A stretch of 23,568 nt of DNA from Planctomycetota bacterium (GCA_023397045.1 JAEWUR010000015.1:1-23568); one strand, 5' to 3'. Counted from the first letter of the stretch, positions 15,112 to 22,939 are shown. Numbers and translations: made by a program. The notes: generated from the letters alone by a model not told the origin.

Positions 15112-16572
15112 ATGACGAAATGCACACGCCGCCGGTTCTTGGAAGATTCCGCATTGGCCGCCGCGATGACGGCCGTATTGCCGGCCGCTCGGTTGCTGGC
15201 CGGCGAGAACGAGGAAGCCCCGGCGAAATCGCCGAACGACAAACTTCGCGCGGCGGTCATCGGCGTTGGCTGTCGCGGCGGCGAACACATGAAAGAATTC
15301 ATTGCGCACAAGGACACCGAGATCGTCTACGTCGTGGACGCCGACGAGGTGCATGGCCAAAGTGCGGTGAAGCTCGTCGAGGAGCTTCAGAAGTCGAAAC
15401 CGGCCTATGCTCGCGACCTTCGCCGCGTGCTCGACGATCCCTCGGTCGACATCGTCTCGATTGCCACGCCCAACCATTGGCACGCTCTGGCCGCCATCTG
15501 GGCGATGCAGGCGGGCAAGGACGTCTACGTGGAGAAGCCGGTCAGCTACAACGTCAGTGAGGGCCGCCGGATCGTCGAAGCCGCAAACAAGTACAATCGC
15601 ATCTGCCAGACCGGCACCCAATGCCGTTCACTCAAGGGAACGACCGATGCCATCGATTACATCAAAGCCGGAAAGATCGGAGAGGTTAAACTGGCTCGCG
15701 GACTGTGCTACAAGCGACGCAAGTCGATCGGACCGAAGGGCAACTACGACGTCCCGGCAACGGTCGACTACGACCTGTGGTGCGGTCCCAGCCAAACGCT
15801 GCCGGTCACTCGCAAGCAGTTCCATTACGATTGGCATTGGCAGCGCGAATGGGGCAACGGCGATATGGGCAACCAAGGGCCGCATCAAATGGACATCGCG
15901 CGATGGGGGCTCGGCGTCGACCGGTTGGCCGACAACGTCATTACCTATGGCGGTCGGCTCGGGTATGAAGACGCCGGCGACGTGGCCAACACCGAAGTCG
16001 CCATTTTCGAGTTCGGCGATAAGACGCTGGTGTTCGAAGTGCGCGGCCTCGAAACCGATCCGCTGCGCGGCGCGGGAGTCGGCGTGATCTTCTACGGCAG
16101 CGACGGCTATGTCGTGCAAGACGGTTACACGACCGGCGCCGCTTTCGATCCCGAGGGCAAGCTCGTGACGAAGTTCAACGGCGGCGGCGACCATTTCGGC
16201 AACTTCATCGATGCCGTGAAGGCGCGGGATCCGAAAATCCTGCACGCCGACGCCCTGGCCGGCCATCTCTCGTGCGCCCATAGTCATCTGGCGAACATTT
16301 CGTATTATCTCGGCCAGCCGGCCTCGGTCGACGAGATTCGCGAGACGGTTGGCGCGTTGAAGACGAACGAGGACGTCGCCGATTGCCTCGATCGGACCAT
16401 CAAGCACCTCGAAGCCAACCACGTCGACTTGGCGAAGACGCCCATGTCGCTTGGCCCGATGCTCCAGATCGACAGCGAAAAGGAGACCATTCTGGACAAC
16501 CCTGACGCCTGCCAAATGCTGACGCGAGAATATCGCGCCCCGTTCGTTGTGCCGAACGCTGGTGAGGTGTGA
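15112..16572 (+). CDS. Tat-exported Gfo/Idh/MocA-family oxidoreductase
   Basis: The 486-residue protein begins with a twin-arginine signal (TRRRFLEDSALAAAMTAVL), so it is exported folded, probably with bound NAD(P). The Rossmann part contains VIGVGCRGGEH (49-59), TPNHWH (119-124) and the conserved VEKPVSYN (140-147), whose Lys is the family's catalytic residue. The C-terminal GFO_IDH_MocA_C-like domain has WHWQREWGNGDMGNQGPHQMD, containing the His pair near the sugar site. This exported subgroup is widely expanded in planctomycetes and thought to act on sugars or inositols from polysaccharides; the substrate here is unknown. It has its own promoter and AGGAG, and no same-strand gene follows closely. 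Confidence 0.93.
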   Translation: MTKCTRRRFLEDSALAAAMTAVLPAARLLAGENEEAPAKSPNDKLRAAVIGVGCRGGEHMKEFIAHKDTEIVYVVDADEVHGQSAVKLVEELQKSKPAYARDLRRVLDDPSVDIVSIATPNHWHALAAIWAMQAGKDVYVEKPVSYNVSEGRRIVEAANKYNRICQTGTQCRSLKGTTDAIDYIKAGKIGEVKLARGLCYKRRKSIGPKGNYDVPATVDYDLWCGPSQTLPVTRKQFHYDWHWQREWGNGDMGNQGPHQMDIARWGLGVDRLADNVITYGGRLGYEDAGDVANTEVAIFEFGDKTLVFEVRGLETDPLRGAGVGVIFYGSDGYVVQDGYTTGAAFDPEGKLVTKFNGGGDHFGNFIDAVKARDPKILHADALAGHLSCAHSHLANISYYLGQPASVDEIRETVGALKTNEDVADCLDRTIKHLEANHVDLAKTPMSLGPMLQIDSEKETILDNPDACQMLTREYRAPFVVPNAGEV

Positions 16573-16653
16573 TCTCATACCGCCACCCACCCCCCGTGGT
16601 GGTGAGTGCTGGCGTAAGCAGTATTTGCTGCGGAAATCGAGCCAGATGACCGG

Positions 16654-16840
16654 TCATTCTGAGTGAAGCGAAGAATCTACGGGGTTTCGCGAGCAGCCTG
16701 TTGAAAAAGTCGATTTCACGTGGAAGTTGAGTGCCACTGGCTCAGCCAGTGCCGTGAAAACGCGGGGAAAATCAGCACTGGCAAAGCCAGTGGCACACTT
16801 TTTCAACGGGCTACTGGATCCTTCGCTTCGCTCAGGATGA
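16654..16840. repeat. Outer inverted repeat of a nested element
   Basis: The 24-base arms 16654-16677 and 16817-16840 pair with three mismatches and carry the GAGTGAAGCGAAGAATC / GATCCTTCGCTTCGCTC motif. This motif is common between genes in many bacteria and gives the spurious peptide HPERSEGS when translated. It encloses a smaller element at 16695-16812. Confidence 0.85.
16695..16812. mobile_element. MITE-like element with 16-base terminal inverted repeats
   Basis: Ends AGCCTGTTGAAAAAGT (16695-16710) and ACTTTTTCAACGGGCT (16797-16812) match in 15 of 16 positions, and the element is 118 bases long. Inside lie two hairpins on the CACTGGC/GCCAGTG motif (16735-16751 and 16776-16792), and the 12-base GTGCCACTGGCT (16731-16742) recurs inverted at 16785-16796. 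There is no coding capacity, and I see no clear target-site duplication. Calling it a MITE is inference from shape. Confidence 0.55.
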
Positions 16841-16917
16841 CATTTTGGCTTTCCGCAACACAAACTAAATGCCCTCCGGACTATCGCCAATGAGCTATAG
16901 TTCCGGGGGGTGTTTTT

Positions 16918-18057
16918 GTGTCGCAGCCCGAAAGATATACAACCGGTTATGCCCGATTCAGCCCGCCGATGGCGCGCGCGGTGTTGGTCGTCATCGCGAT
17001 TCTGATGCTCGCAGGCGCTGGCATCACGCTATCGCCGCTCAGCAGTACGAACTATGTGCCCGGCCGAACGACTCCGGGCGACGTTCCGCTTTATCAGGCC
17101 GAGGTCGATCGGATTCGCGGCGGCGAGGGCTATTATCAGGCGGCCGCCGCCGAATTGACCGCACGCGGCTATCCGACGAAAAGCGTCTTCAACTGGCGCA
17201 CCCCGCTGCCGATGTGGCTGATCGGCAAAATGCCGTCGTCGGCGCTTGCGGTCGCATTGCTCGGAGCGATGTCGCTTGCCGTGCTGCTGCTGTCGTTCGA
17301 CGCGCTGGCCACGGAGGAGGAGACCGTTGGCGGCGATCTTGCCACAGAGTCAGGCCACAAGATTTCGTGGCGGCCGGTCGCCTGCGTTCTTCTGCTGATC
17401 GGCGCGCTGTTGCCAACAATCCTCGGCGACCTGTTCGTCATGCCGTCGTTGTGGGCAGGCGTTTGGATGGCCCTGTCGATCGGCGCCTATGGGATCGACC
17501 GTCGTTGGCTTGGCGTGGCATGCGGCTTGGCGGCCGTCTGTTTTCGCGAGTTGGCCCTGCCCTATTGCGTCGTGTGCCTGGGGTTGGCTTGGCACGAACG
17601 GCGGCACAAAGAAACCATCGTCTGGCTGCTCGGACTTGCCGTTTGGGCGGCATTGTTCCTGTTGCATTGCTGGTACGCCACGCGATGGATCGCACCGGAC
17701 GCCCGCGCCCATGCCGACGGTTGGATTCGATTCGGCGGGGCCGGCTTCGTGATCTCGACCGTGCAGATGAACGCCTTTTTGGTGATGCTGCCGCAATGGA
17801 TCACGGCCGTCTACCTCATCGCGGCACTCGTCGGCATAGCGGGTTGGAATACACCGCTCGGCCAACGAGTCGGTCTGAGTGCGTGCCTGTTTCTGGCGGC
17901 GTTTGCCGTCGTCGGACACGGCTTCAATCAATACTGGGGCATGCTGATCGCACCGCTCCTATGCTTCGGCGTCGTCCGATTTCCCATCTCGATCCGAGAA
18001 CTATGGACTGCCGCTCAACTCGGTCAACAACCTTCAGACCTGAGATCTCAAATCTGA
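16918..18057 (+). CDS. Multi-pass membrane protein, about ten helices, function unknown
   Basis: The 379-residue protein has hydrophobic segments at about 20-38, 108-130, 153-170, 174-192, 197-222, 233-250, 276-292, 295-310, 318-335 and 340-356. A polar loop at 41-100 (PGDVPLYQAEVDRIRGGEGYYQAAAAEL, GYPTKSVFNWRTPLPMW) sits between the first two, as in GT-C-type glycosyltransferases and related planctomycete membrane proteins. I do not recognise a named family and assign no activity. The GTG start at 16918 follows a G-rich run, and the ATG at 16969 is an alternative. The last residues (SDLRSQI) are encoded by a short intergenic-type repeat, so the native C-terminus may have been replaced or extended. 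Confidence 0.75.
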   Translation: MSQPERYTTGYARFSPPMARAVLVVIAILMLAGAGITLSPLSSTNYVPGRTTPGDVPLYQAEVDRIRGGEGYYQAAAAELTARGYPTKSVFNWRTPLPMWLIGKMPSSALAVALLGAMSLAVLLLSFDALATEEETVGGDLATESGHKISWRPVACVLLLIGALLPTILGDLFVMPSLWAGVWMALSIGAYGIDRRWLGVACGLAAVCFRELALPYCVVCLGLAWHERRHKETIVWLLGLAVWAALFLLHCWYATRWIAPDARAHADGWIRFGGAGFVISTVQMNAFLVMLPQWITAVYLIAALVGIAGWNTPLGQRVGLSACLFLAAFAVVGHGFNQYWGMLIAPLLCFGVVRFPISIRELWTAAQLGQQPSDLRSQI

Positions 18058-18060
18058 GAT
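18040..18060. repeat. CTGAGATCTCA-type repeat overlapping a stop codon
   Basis: CTGAGAT occurs at 18040-18046 and again at 18054-18060, around the perfect palindrome TGAGATCTCA (18041-18050). I recognise this as a planctomycete intergenic repeat type that often translates as LKSQI or LRSQI. Here it encodes the end of the membrane protein and its stop. Confidence 0.65.
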
Positions 18061-18098
18061 GGTCAACCAAAGTGATCTGCTCAGATACTATTATTGAC

Positions 18099-18143
18099 GG
18101 AAGGCCCCGTGTGTCAGAATCGTAACCCGAAGCGTAAGCGAGG
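18099..18143 (+). repeat. Half copy of the GTAACCCGAAGCGTGAGCG repeat
   Basis: These 45 bases match 22940-22984 at 38 positions without gaps. The complementary second arm present in the other copy is missing, and the sequence becomes A+T-rich immediately afterwards. This fits a repeat broken by inserted DNA. Confidence 0.75.
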
Positions 18144-18195
18144 GACTGCATATGAATATGACAACCAGAAAAAACAGATAGTGTTTTGGTGGAAA

Positions 18196-18729
18196 ATGGA
18201 ATATCAAATACAATGTGTTATTAGAACTATAGTCAAGGGAGCCATGGGACTGTGCTCACCAGAGGAAACCTTAAAAACACTTGACAAGCACCTTTTCCTT
18301 GATATCCTACCCGCCAGTGATGCCGGTGAAATTGCAAAGGAAGCGGTAGATGTTCTAATCGATACCTACCAGCAAATGACAAGCAATTCAGGGCAGTGTC
18401 TGGATGACACTTTGTTTTTGACTGCAAAAAGGCTTTCAACAATTAGTGGTATACCGGAAAAAGATCCCATCGGTATAGTGGGATTTTCGCTGCACGAGAT
18501 TGTGACAACCAAACGCCTCACAGGACAAAATGCCGTAACGTTGGTCTCCTTACCTTGGCAGACTGTAGCCGATGCATTAAGCAGTCATGAGAGATTGGAG
18601 TCCTTTTTTCAACTACTTCACTGCTTAGCTCATGAAGTTGATGAAGGATTTATCAGTCAGGAGACACAGGATGCGGAATTATATGAAGAAGCAAAATATC
18701 TCTTATCAAAAATAATATTGCTATTTTAG
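18196..18729 (+). CDS. Orphan protein in an A+T-rich patch
   Basis: A 177-residue open frame from the ATG at 18196 has no family that I recognise. The protein is mainly helical in appearance, with two near-amphipathic halves (LKTLDKHLFLDILPASDAG, RLESFFQLLHCLAHEVDEG), no signal peptide, no membrane segment and no catalytic motif. It ends in a hydrophobic KIILLF. Base composition is about 30 to 48 percent G+C in the lines I counted, against about 60 percent around it, and codons end in A or T far more often than in neighbours. The frame stays open upstream into repeat-derived sequence (18094 on), so the start is unsure; the ATG at 18244 is another option, and the true 5' end may be lost. It could be a transferred gene, an immunity-like or regulatory protein, or a remnant. 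Confidence 0.55.
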   Translation: MEYQIQCVIRTIVKGAMGLCSPEETLKTLDKHLFLDILPASDAGEIAKEAVDVLIDTYQQMTSNSGQCLDDTLFLTAKRLSTISGIPEKDPIGIVGFSLHEIVTTKRLTGQNAVTLVSLPWQTVADALSSHERLESFFQLLHCLAHEVDEGFISQETQDAELYEEAKYLLSKIILLF

Positions 18730-18823
18730 AGTCAGAGTGAAGAGGGCGGGAGTCTTTATCTTATTCAATTCAAATCTACTCACACACCCCCGACCCCTTA
18801 ATTTCTTCCTGTCAGCGAACGGC

Positions 18824-20167
18824 TCACACGTCGGCGAGTGTCGCGGCGGCGGCAGCGCATAGGGATTGGGCTTCGGCAAGTGTCGGCGCCTCGGCAATGG
18901 CGCGGACGATCGGCTCGGTGTTGCTCCCGCGAACCAGCAGCCATCGATCGCTCCAGTCGAGTCGCAATCCGTCGAGCCGGTCGCCTTTCGCGTCGGCAAA
19001 ACGTCTTTCCATCGCGTCGAGCGCGGCCGGGAGTTTTTCGGGCGGCAATGATATCTTAGTTTTAACGATCTCATAACGAGGCAGCTCGTCGGCCATCGCC
19101 CCGATCGTCATCTGACGCGCAGCCATTGCATCCAACAACAACGCCATGCCGACGAAGCTGTCGCGCACGTAACCGACGCGCGGATCGATCGGCCCGCCGT
19201 TGCCTTCGCCGCCAAAAACCGCATCGTTAGCGATCATCGCGTCGGCGACGTTCGCCTCGCCGACCGCCGAACGATAGAACGGAACGCCGTGCCGTTCGGC
19301 GATGTCTTGCGACATGCGGCTGCTCGCACAATTCGCCGCGACCGGTCCTTTGCGGCTGCCGAGGACGTGATCGACGCACAGGGCCAACGTATATTCCTCG
19401 CCGAGGTAGCGGCCTGACTGATCGATGACGGCCAGACGGTCGGCGTCCGGATCCTGGCAGAAACCAACGTCGGCGCCGGCCTCGGTTACGGCCGACAGCA
19501 CGCCGGCAAGGTTCTCGGCTGTCGGTTCGGCGGGATGGGCGAACTGCCCGTCGGGCTCGTCGCCCAGAATCGTGACGCGGCAGGCCAATTCGTGCAGCAG
19601 GCGGCGTCCCAAGATGCTGCCAGCTCCGTTGTTGCTGTCCAACACGACGCGGAAACGGCACTGGCGAATCCGCTCGGCGTCGACCGTGGCTAGGACGGCC
19701 AGCAGATGCGTCGTGACCGTGTCGTCGCAACGTAGGCTCTGCCCAATGCGATCTTGCGGCAACCAGTCGGGCGAACCGGTGCGATACTGCTCCAGAACTT
19801 TTTTGCCCGGTCCGGCGGGAATCACGCGTCCCTCGGCCGAAAACAGCTTCAGTCCATTGTAGGGCGGCGGATTGTGACTCGCGGTGATCTGGATGGCCCC
19901 GGCCGCACCGAAATGTCGCAGCAAGACGCCGGCCGTGGGCGTGGAGACGATGCCGGCGTCGATCGTGTTTCGCCCGAGCGCTTGCAGCGCCGAATGGATG
20001 GCCATCGACAGCATCCTGCCCGAGGGACGGCTATCTCGGCCGACGAGAATATCGCCCGGCGGGATCGTCGCGGCAAACGCGGCGGCGTAGCGCATGGCCA
20101 CTTCCGGCGTCAGAGTTTCGCCTACAATTCCCCGCAGTCCCGACACGCTGATGATCGGCTCGGCCAC
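18824..20167 (-). CDS. glmM: Phosphoglucosamine mutase / phosphomannomutase
   Basis: The 447-residue alpha-D-phosphohexomutase has the four expected sites: the phosphoserine loop TASHNP (S97), the metal loop DPDADR (D239, D241, D243), the sugar-binding GGEGNGG (319-325) and the phosphate-binding RGSNTEP (413-419). It interconverts 6- and 1-phosphates of glucosamine or mannose for cell-envelope sugar synthesis; which sugar cannot be told safely. I chose the GTG at 20167, which has GGAG seven bases upstream and gives VAEPIISVSGLRGIVG, the typical family start. The in-frame ATGs at 20242 and 20245 overlap the -10 box of a good promoter and would add about 25 residues unlike the family. It is convergent with the A+T-rich orphan gene. 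Confidence 0.93.
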   Translation of the reverse strand: MAEPIISVSGLRGIVGETLTPEVAMRYAAAFAATIPPGDILVGRDSRPSGRMLSMAIHSALQALGRNTIDAGIVSTPTAGVLLRHFGAAGAIQITASHNPPPYNGLKLFSAEGRVIPAGPGKKVLEQYRTGSPDWLPQDRIGQSLRCDDTVTTHLLAVLATVDAERIRQCRFRVVLDSNNGAGSILGRRLLHELACRVTILGDEPDGQFAHPAEPTAENLAGVLSAVTEAGADVGFCQDPDADRLAVIDQSGRYLGEEYTLALCVDHVLGSRKGPVAANCASSRMSQDIAERHGVPFYRSAVGEANVADAMIANDAVFGGEGNGGPIDPRVGYVRDSFVGMALLLDAMAARQMTIGAMADELPRYEIVKTKISLPPEKLPAALDAMERRFADAKGDRLDGLRLDWSDRWLLVRGSNTEPIVRAIAEAPTLAEAQSLCAAAAATLADV

Positions 20168-20240
20168 ACTCGGTCTCCGTAATCGTTCGTTGCCTGCTGA
20201 AAAAAAACCGCGACCATCGGTCACGGCGAATCGTTCGTCC

Positions 20241-20268
20241 ATCATACCATAATATCGAGTGTGGGCAA
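20241..20268 (-). promoter_or_regulatory. Promoter of the phosphohexomutase gene
   Basis: On the minus strand, TTGCCC (20263-20268) and TATGAT (20241-20246, 5 of 6) are separated by 16 bases. The start site would be near 20234, about 67 bases before the GTG at 20167. Confidence 0.6.
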
Positions 20269-20482
20269 CGACGTCACCAGCGGGGAGTGGGAGTGGACTG
20301 GTTTCTCGGCGGGATGAGTGACGAGGTCGGGCTCGGCTCGAGGCGACTCTCGCCGTGGAAGACGCCCGGCAGCCCCTTTTCGTGCGGCTGCCGGTTCGAC
20401 TGCTTCTGGCAAGAGCGCCTGTTTGCCGGTCGCCTCTTGCGGTGCTTCTCCGACGTTGCATATTACCTGGAGAAGCGCCGAC

Positions 20483-20764
20483 TCAGAATCCAACGCCTAC
20501 CGAGACTCGGGGTCCGTTGTAGCGGAATCCGAACGATGGGCAAGGATCGTAGTAACCGTAGCCGTAGCCATAGTACGGCGGGTAGACAACTCGCGGACGC
20601 ACGACCACGGGCGGCGGAACCACGACGGCCGGGCGAACCACAACCGGTCCGCGGTGGCCGTGATAGTATTTGCCATGTCCCTTGTGATGATCGTGGGCCC
20701 AAACTTGACCGGCCGAAATGCAGAGAACTCCCAAAACGGCCAGCACCATTGCAGCTCGCTTCAT
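20483..20764 (-). CDS. Small exported His/Pro/Val/Tyr-rich protein
   Basis: The 93-residue protein has a signal peptide (KRAAMVLAVLGVLCISAGQVWA, likely cut after VWA). The mature part starts with a His-rich stretch (HDHHKGHGKYYHGHRG), continues with VVV-P-P repeats (VVVRPAVVVPPPVVVRP) and ends in a Tyr/Gly-rich tail with VSVGVGF. AAGGA lies eight bases before the ATG. Similar low-complexity exported proteins are common in planctomycetes and have no known role; metal binding by the His stretch or a structural envelope role is possible but not shown. It lies between the phosphohexomutase promoter and a divergent binding-protein gene. Confidence 0.72.
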   Translation of the reverse strand: MKRAAMVLAVLGVLCISAGQVWAHDHHKGHGKYYHGHRGPVVVRPAVVVPPPVVVRPRVVYPPYYGYGYGYYDPCPSFGFRYNGPRVSVGVGF

Positions 20765-21063
20765 GACTCAAGTCCTTTCCGATGAAGGGGGGATTGTTGT
20801 ACTGAAATCATGGATCTTGCATCTCGCGTGCCAATCGCACAACAACGAGCGTAAGGTAATGCAATTCAATGACTTGTGGCAATACGGAAATTCTTTTGGT
20901 GTTGCAGACCTTACAAAAGCGCCATCAAAACGATCTGCCACGACATCACCTTGACTACATCCCAAGCTCCCGTCTGTCGATCCATATTCTCAAAACAACA
21001 CCGTGGAGGGATTCGACGGTTATCAATTGACGGATCGGGCGGTGCCGTCTACTCTGGAGGGAT
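20765..21063. other. Divergent gap before the binding-protein gene
   Basis: These 299 bases are somewhat A+T-rich and must hold promoters for both flanking genes. TTGACT (20951-20956) and TTGACG (21027-21032) occur, but neither has a convincing -10 at normal spacing. I looked for cobalamin-riboswitch features because of the downstream gene and found none that I can defend. Confidence 0.5.
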
Positions 21064-22008
21064 ATGGTGTATCGAATCACATTACTGGCGTCGATTGCGG
21101 TGGTTTTTGCCGCCTGCATGCTCGGCGAGAGTTGGCTGAACAATCCGCTGCGCCCGGAGGTGTCGCCGCAGTGGCAATGCCGGCGGATCGTCTCGATGGC
21201 GCCCAGCATCACCGAGGCGCTTTACGCCCTGGGACTTGGCGACCGCGTGGTCGGCGTGACGCGCGACTGCCGTTATCCGTCGGAGGCCGCTGACAAGACG
21301 AAGATCGGCGGCTATTTCGACCCGAACTTCGAGGCCGTCGTGGCATTGCAGCCCGATCTGGTCATCATGTTGACCGAGCAGGAACAGTCGCTGCCGAATC
21401 TGAAGAAATTGAAGATCGAGACGCTTGTCGTCTCGCATCAGACGATCGAGGGGCTGATCGATTCGTTCCGGACGATCGGACGCATCTGCGGCAAGGGGCC
21501 CGAAGGTCGTCGGATGGCCGCCGATTATCAGAATCGTATCGCGCGCATTCGTGAGAAAACCGAATCACTCCCGCGTCCCAAGGTCTTGATGTCGTTGGAT
21601 CGAACGATGGGTCTCGGCCATCTCGCCGACGTCTATATCGTGGGAGATGACGACTATTTCGACAAGCTCATCGAGTTGTCCGGCGGCCAAAACGCGTGCC
21701 GTATCAAAGGGATCCGGTATCCGATCATCTCGTCGGAAGGCATCATGCAGTTGAACCCGGACGTGATCATCGACCTGGTGTATCCCGATATGTTCGAGCG
21801 AGTCGATCGGACGTCGATCGTCGGCGATTGGAACGAATTGCGCGAGGTCGATGCCGTGAAAAACCACCGCGTCGTGGTTTTTAATCAGGACTATGCGTGC
21901 GTACCGGGACCGCGATCGATTCTGCTCGTGGAAGACCTCGCCCGAACATTGCACCCGGAAGTCAACTGGGACGACCAGTTCGACTCGGAAGATTTCGAGA
22001 GACAGTAG
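21064..22008 (+). CDS. BtuF/FecB-type ABC substrate-binding lipoprotein
   Basis: The 314-residue protein has an N-terminal hydrophobic segment ending in FAAC (C18), a plausible but imperfect lipobox. It is followed by the class III binding-protein fold: RRIVSMAPSITEALYALGLGDRVVGVT, then YFDPNFEAVVALQPDLVIM and the linking helix ERVDRTSIVGDWNEL. Relatives carry cobalamin (BtuF), haem or ferric siderophores to an ABC importer. No permease or ATPase gene is adjacent, so the ligand is unresolved; B12 fits the corrinoid-linked genes elsewhere in the window. GGAGG lies only three bases before the ATG. The TAG stop is the second to fourth base of a 22-bp inverted repeat, so the C-terminal end touches repeat DNA. 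Confidence 0.85.
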   Translation: MVYRITLLASIAVVFAACMLGESWLNNPLRPEVSPQWQCRRIVSMAPSITEALYALGLGDRVVGVTRDCRYPSEAADKTKIGGYFDPNFEAVVALQPDLVIMLTEQEQSLPNLKKLKIETLVVSHQTIEGLIDSFRTIGRICGKGPEGRRMAADYQNRIARIREKTESLPRPKVLMSLDRTMGLGHLADVYIVGDDDYFDKLIELSGGQNACRIKGIRYPIISSEGIMQLNPDVIIDLVYPDMFERVDRTSIVGDWNELREVDAVKNHRVVVFNQDYACVPGPRSILLVEDLARTLHPEVNWDDQFDSEDFERQ

Positions 22009-22068
22009 GTTATGCTTCAGCATAACGGCCCTGTCGGCGATGCCGCGTTATGCTGAAGCATAACCTAC
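22005..22068. repeat. Perfect 22-bp inverted repeat with TTATGCTTCAGCATAA core
   Basis: The arms 22005-22026 and 22047-22068 are exact reverse complements around a 20-base loop, and each arm is itself almost a palindrome (TTATGCT-TC-AGCATAA). It lies between convergent genes, could act as a terminator, and contributes the stop codon of the upstream gene. Confidence 0.9.
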
Positions 22069-22084
22069 GGCGGTCATCCGAAGA

Positions 22085-22795
22085 TCATTCGCCGAATGCA
22101 TGAGGCACTTCGTGGAGACCTCGCAGGGTCGCGCGGGCGACGGCGTCCCAGGCGACCACGACCAGCGATAGTCCGCCGTGTTCGTCTTTCACCGAGAAGA
22201 CGCCTTGGTGGTTCTGCTGCGACAGCTTTTTGAAGAACTGTTCGGCAACGATCGTCTCACCGTCGCGCATGCGGAGTTCGACGTGGGAGCCATTCGGTTT
22301 GATGTCCCACAGCTTCGTCACGAGACTGGCCATCGTCTGACCGGGCGATGCCGCATTCGACTCGCTTGCGTGGCCGCGTTTCAGGGCGTCGGAACCTTGG
22401 CCGTCAACCCCGCCGATGCTGATATTGTGTTCGGTGGCTTCGCCGGGCGCGACGTCGTCATAGGTCGGGATCCGGAATCGCGAGCCGCACTCGGGGCACT
22501 CGCCGGGCCGTCCTTGGAGGTTGGCCGCTCCATGCAGCCGGTGCCCGTTCGGGCACAGAAACTCGATTTGCTGTTCCTTTTGTGGGCTGCCGGTTGGCAG
22601 ACGCCGGCTCGATCCGGTCGATTCGATGAACTCGGGCCGTGAAAAGTTGGAATCCGAGCTGCCGGCCGCGGAAACCTCCTGGTCGGTGGGTTGAGGGACG
22701 CGGAATTTAACCCCACAGCGGGGGCATTTTGCCGCGCGACCCGCCTGTTCGGCGGGGCATCGGATTCGGTGCCCGTTCGGGCAAAGAAACTCCAT
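22085..22795 (-). CDS. Double zinc-ribbon protein
   Basis: The 236-residue protein has two copies of one zinc-ribbon module. The first is FLCPNGHRIRCP...KCPRCGVKFRVP (residues 3-34; C5, H9, C24, C27). The second is FLCPNGHRLHGA...ECPECGSRFRIP (79-110; C81, H85, C100, C103). A low-complexity Ser-rich linker joins them. The C-terminal half (SHVELRMRDGETIVAEQFFKK, GVFSVKDEHGGLSLVVVAWDAV) looks like a small beta-rich domain that I cannot name. No signal or membrane segment is visible. The ATG at 22795 starts exactly at the ribbon; the GTG at 22798 is better spaced from AGGAG and may be the real start. The frame stays open upstream to 22918, but that part has no family features. It is divergent from another zinc-ribbon gene. 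Function is unknown. Confidence 0.78.
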   Translation of the reverse strand: MEFLCPNGHRIRCPAEQAGRAAKCPRCGVKFRVPQPTDQEVSAAGSSDSNFSRPEFIESTGSSRRLPTGSPQKEQQIEFLCPNGHRLHGAANLQGRPGECPECGSRFRIPTYDDVAPGEATEHNISIGGVDGQGSDALKRGHASESNAASPGQTMASLVTKLWDIKPNGSHVELRMRDGETIVAEQFFKKLSQQNHQGVFSVKDEHGGLSLVVVAWDAVARATLRGLHEVPHAFGE

Positions 22796-22939
22796 CACGG
22801 CCCAGACTCCTATGGCAGGGGGGGGAGGCCAGAACGGCTCCCTTCTGGATAGTACCTCACAAATGCCCTGGCGACAACGAATTGTTTTCCCGAAATTTCC
22901 GATCCTTGACACGCCCACGGGGTGTGCGAAACTAAAACA

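Larger units (their letters stand above)
16573..16917. other. Repeat-filled gap after the oxidoreductase gene
   Basis: The 345 bases hold the nested inverted-repeat element at 16654-16840, described separately. A GC-rich stretch at about 16583-16605 (CCACC then GGTGGTG) could fold into a weak stem after the oxidoreductase stop. The reading frames here come from repeat sequence. I see no gene. Confidence 0.7.

Noticed and set aside
16654..16890. Minus-strand open frame containing HPERSEGSS
   Set aside because: It is entirely made of the nested repeat element; this peptide is a known artefact of the GAAGCGAAG repeat.
20168..20461. Longer start for the phosphohexomutase
   Set aside because: The extension crosses a good promoter, is rich in Arg and Ser unlike the family, and the GTG at 20167 has a well-placed binding site.
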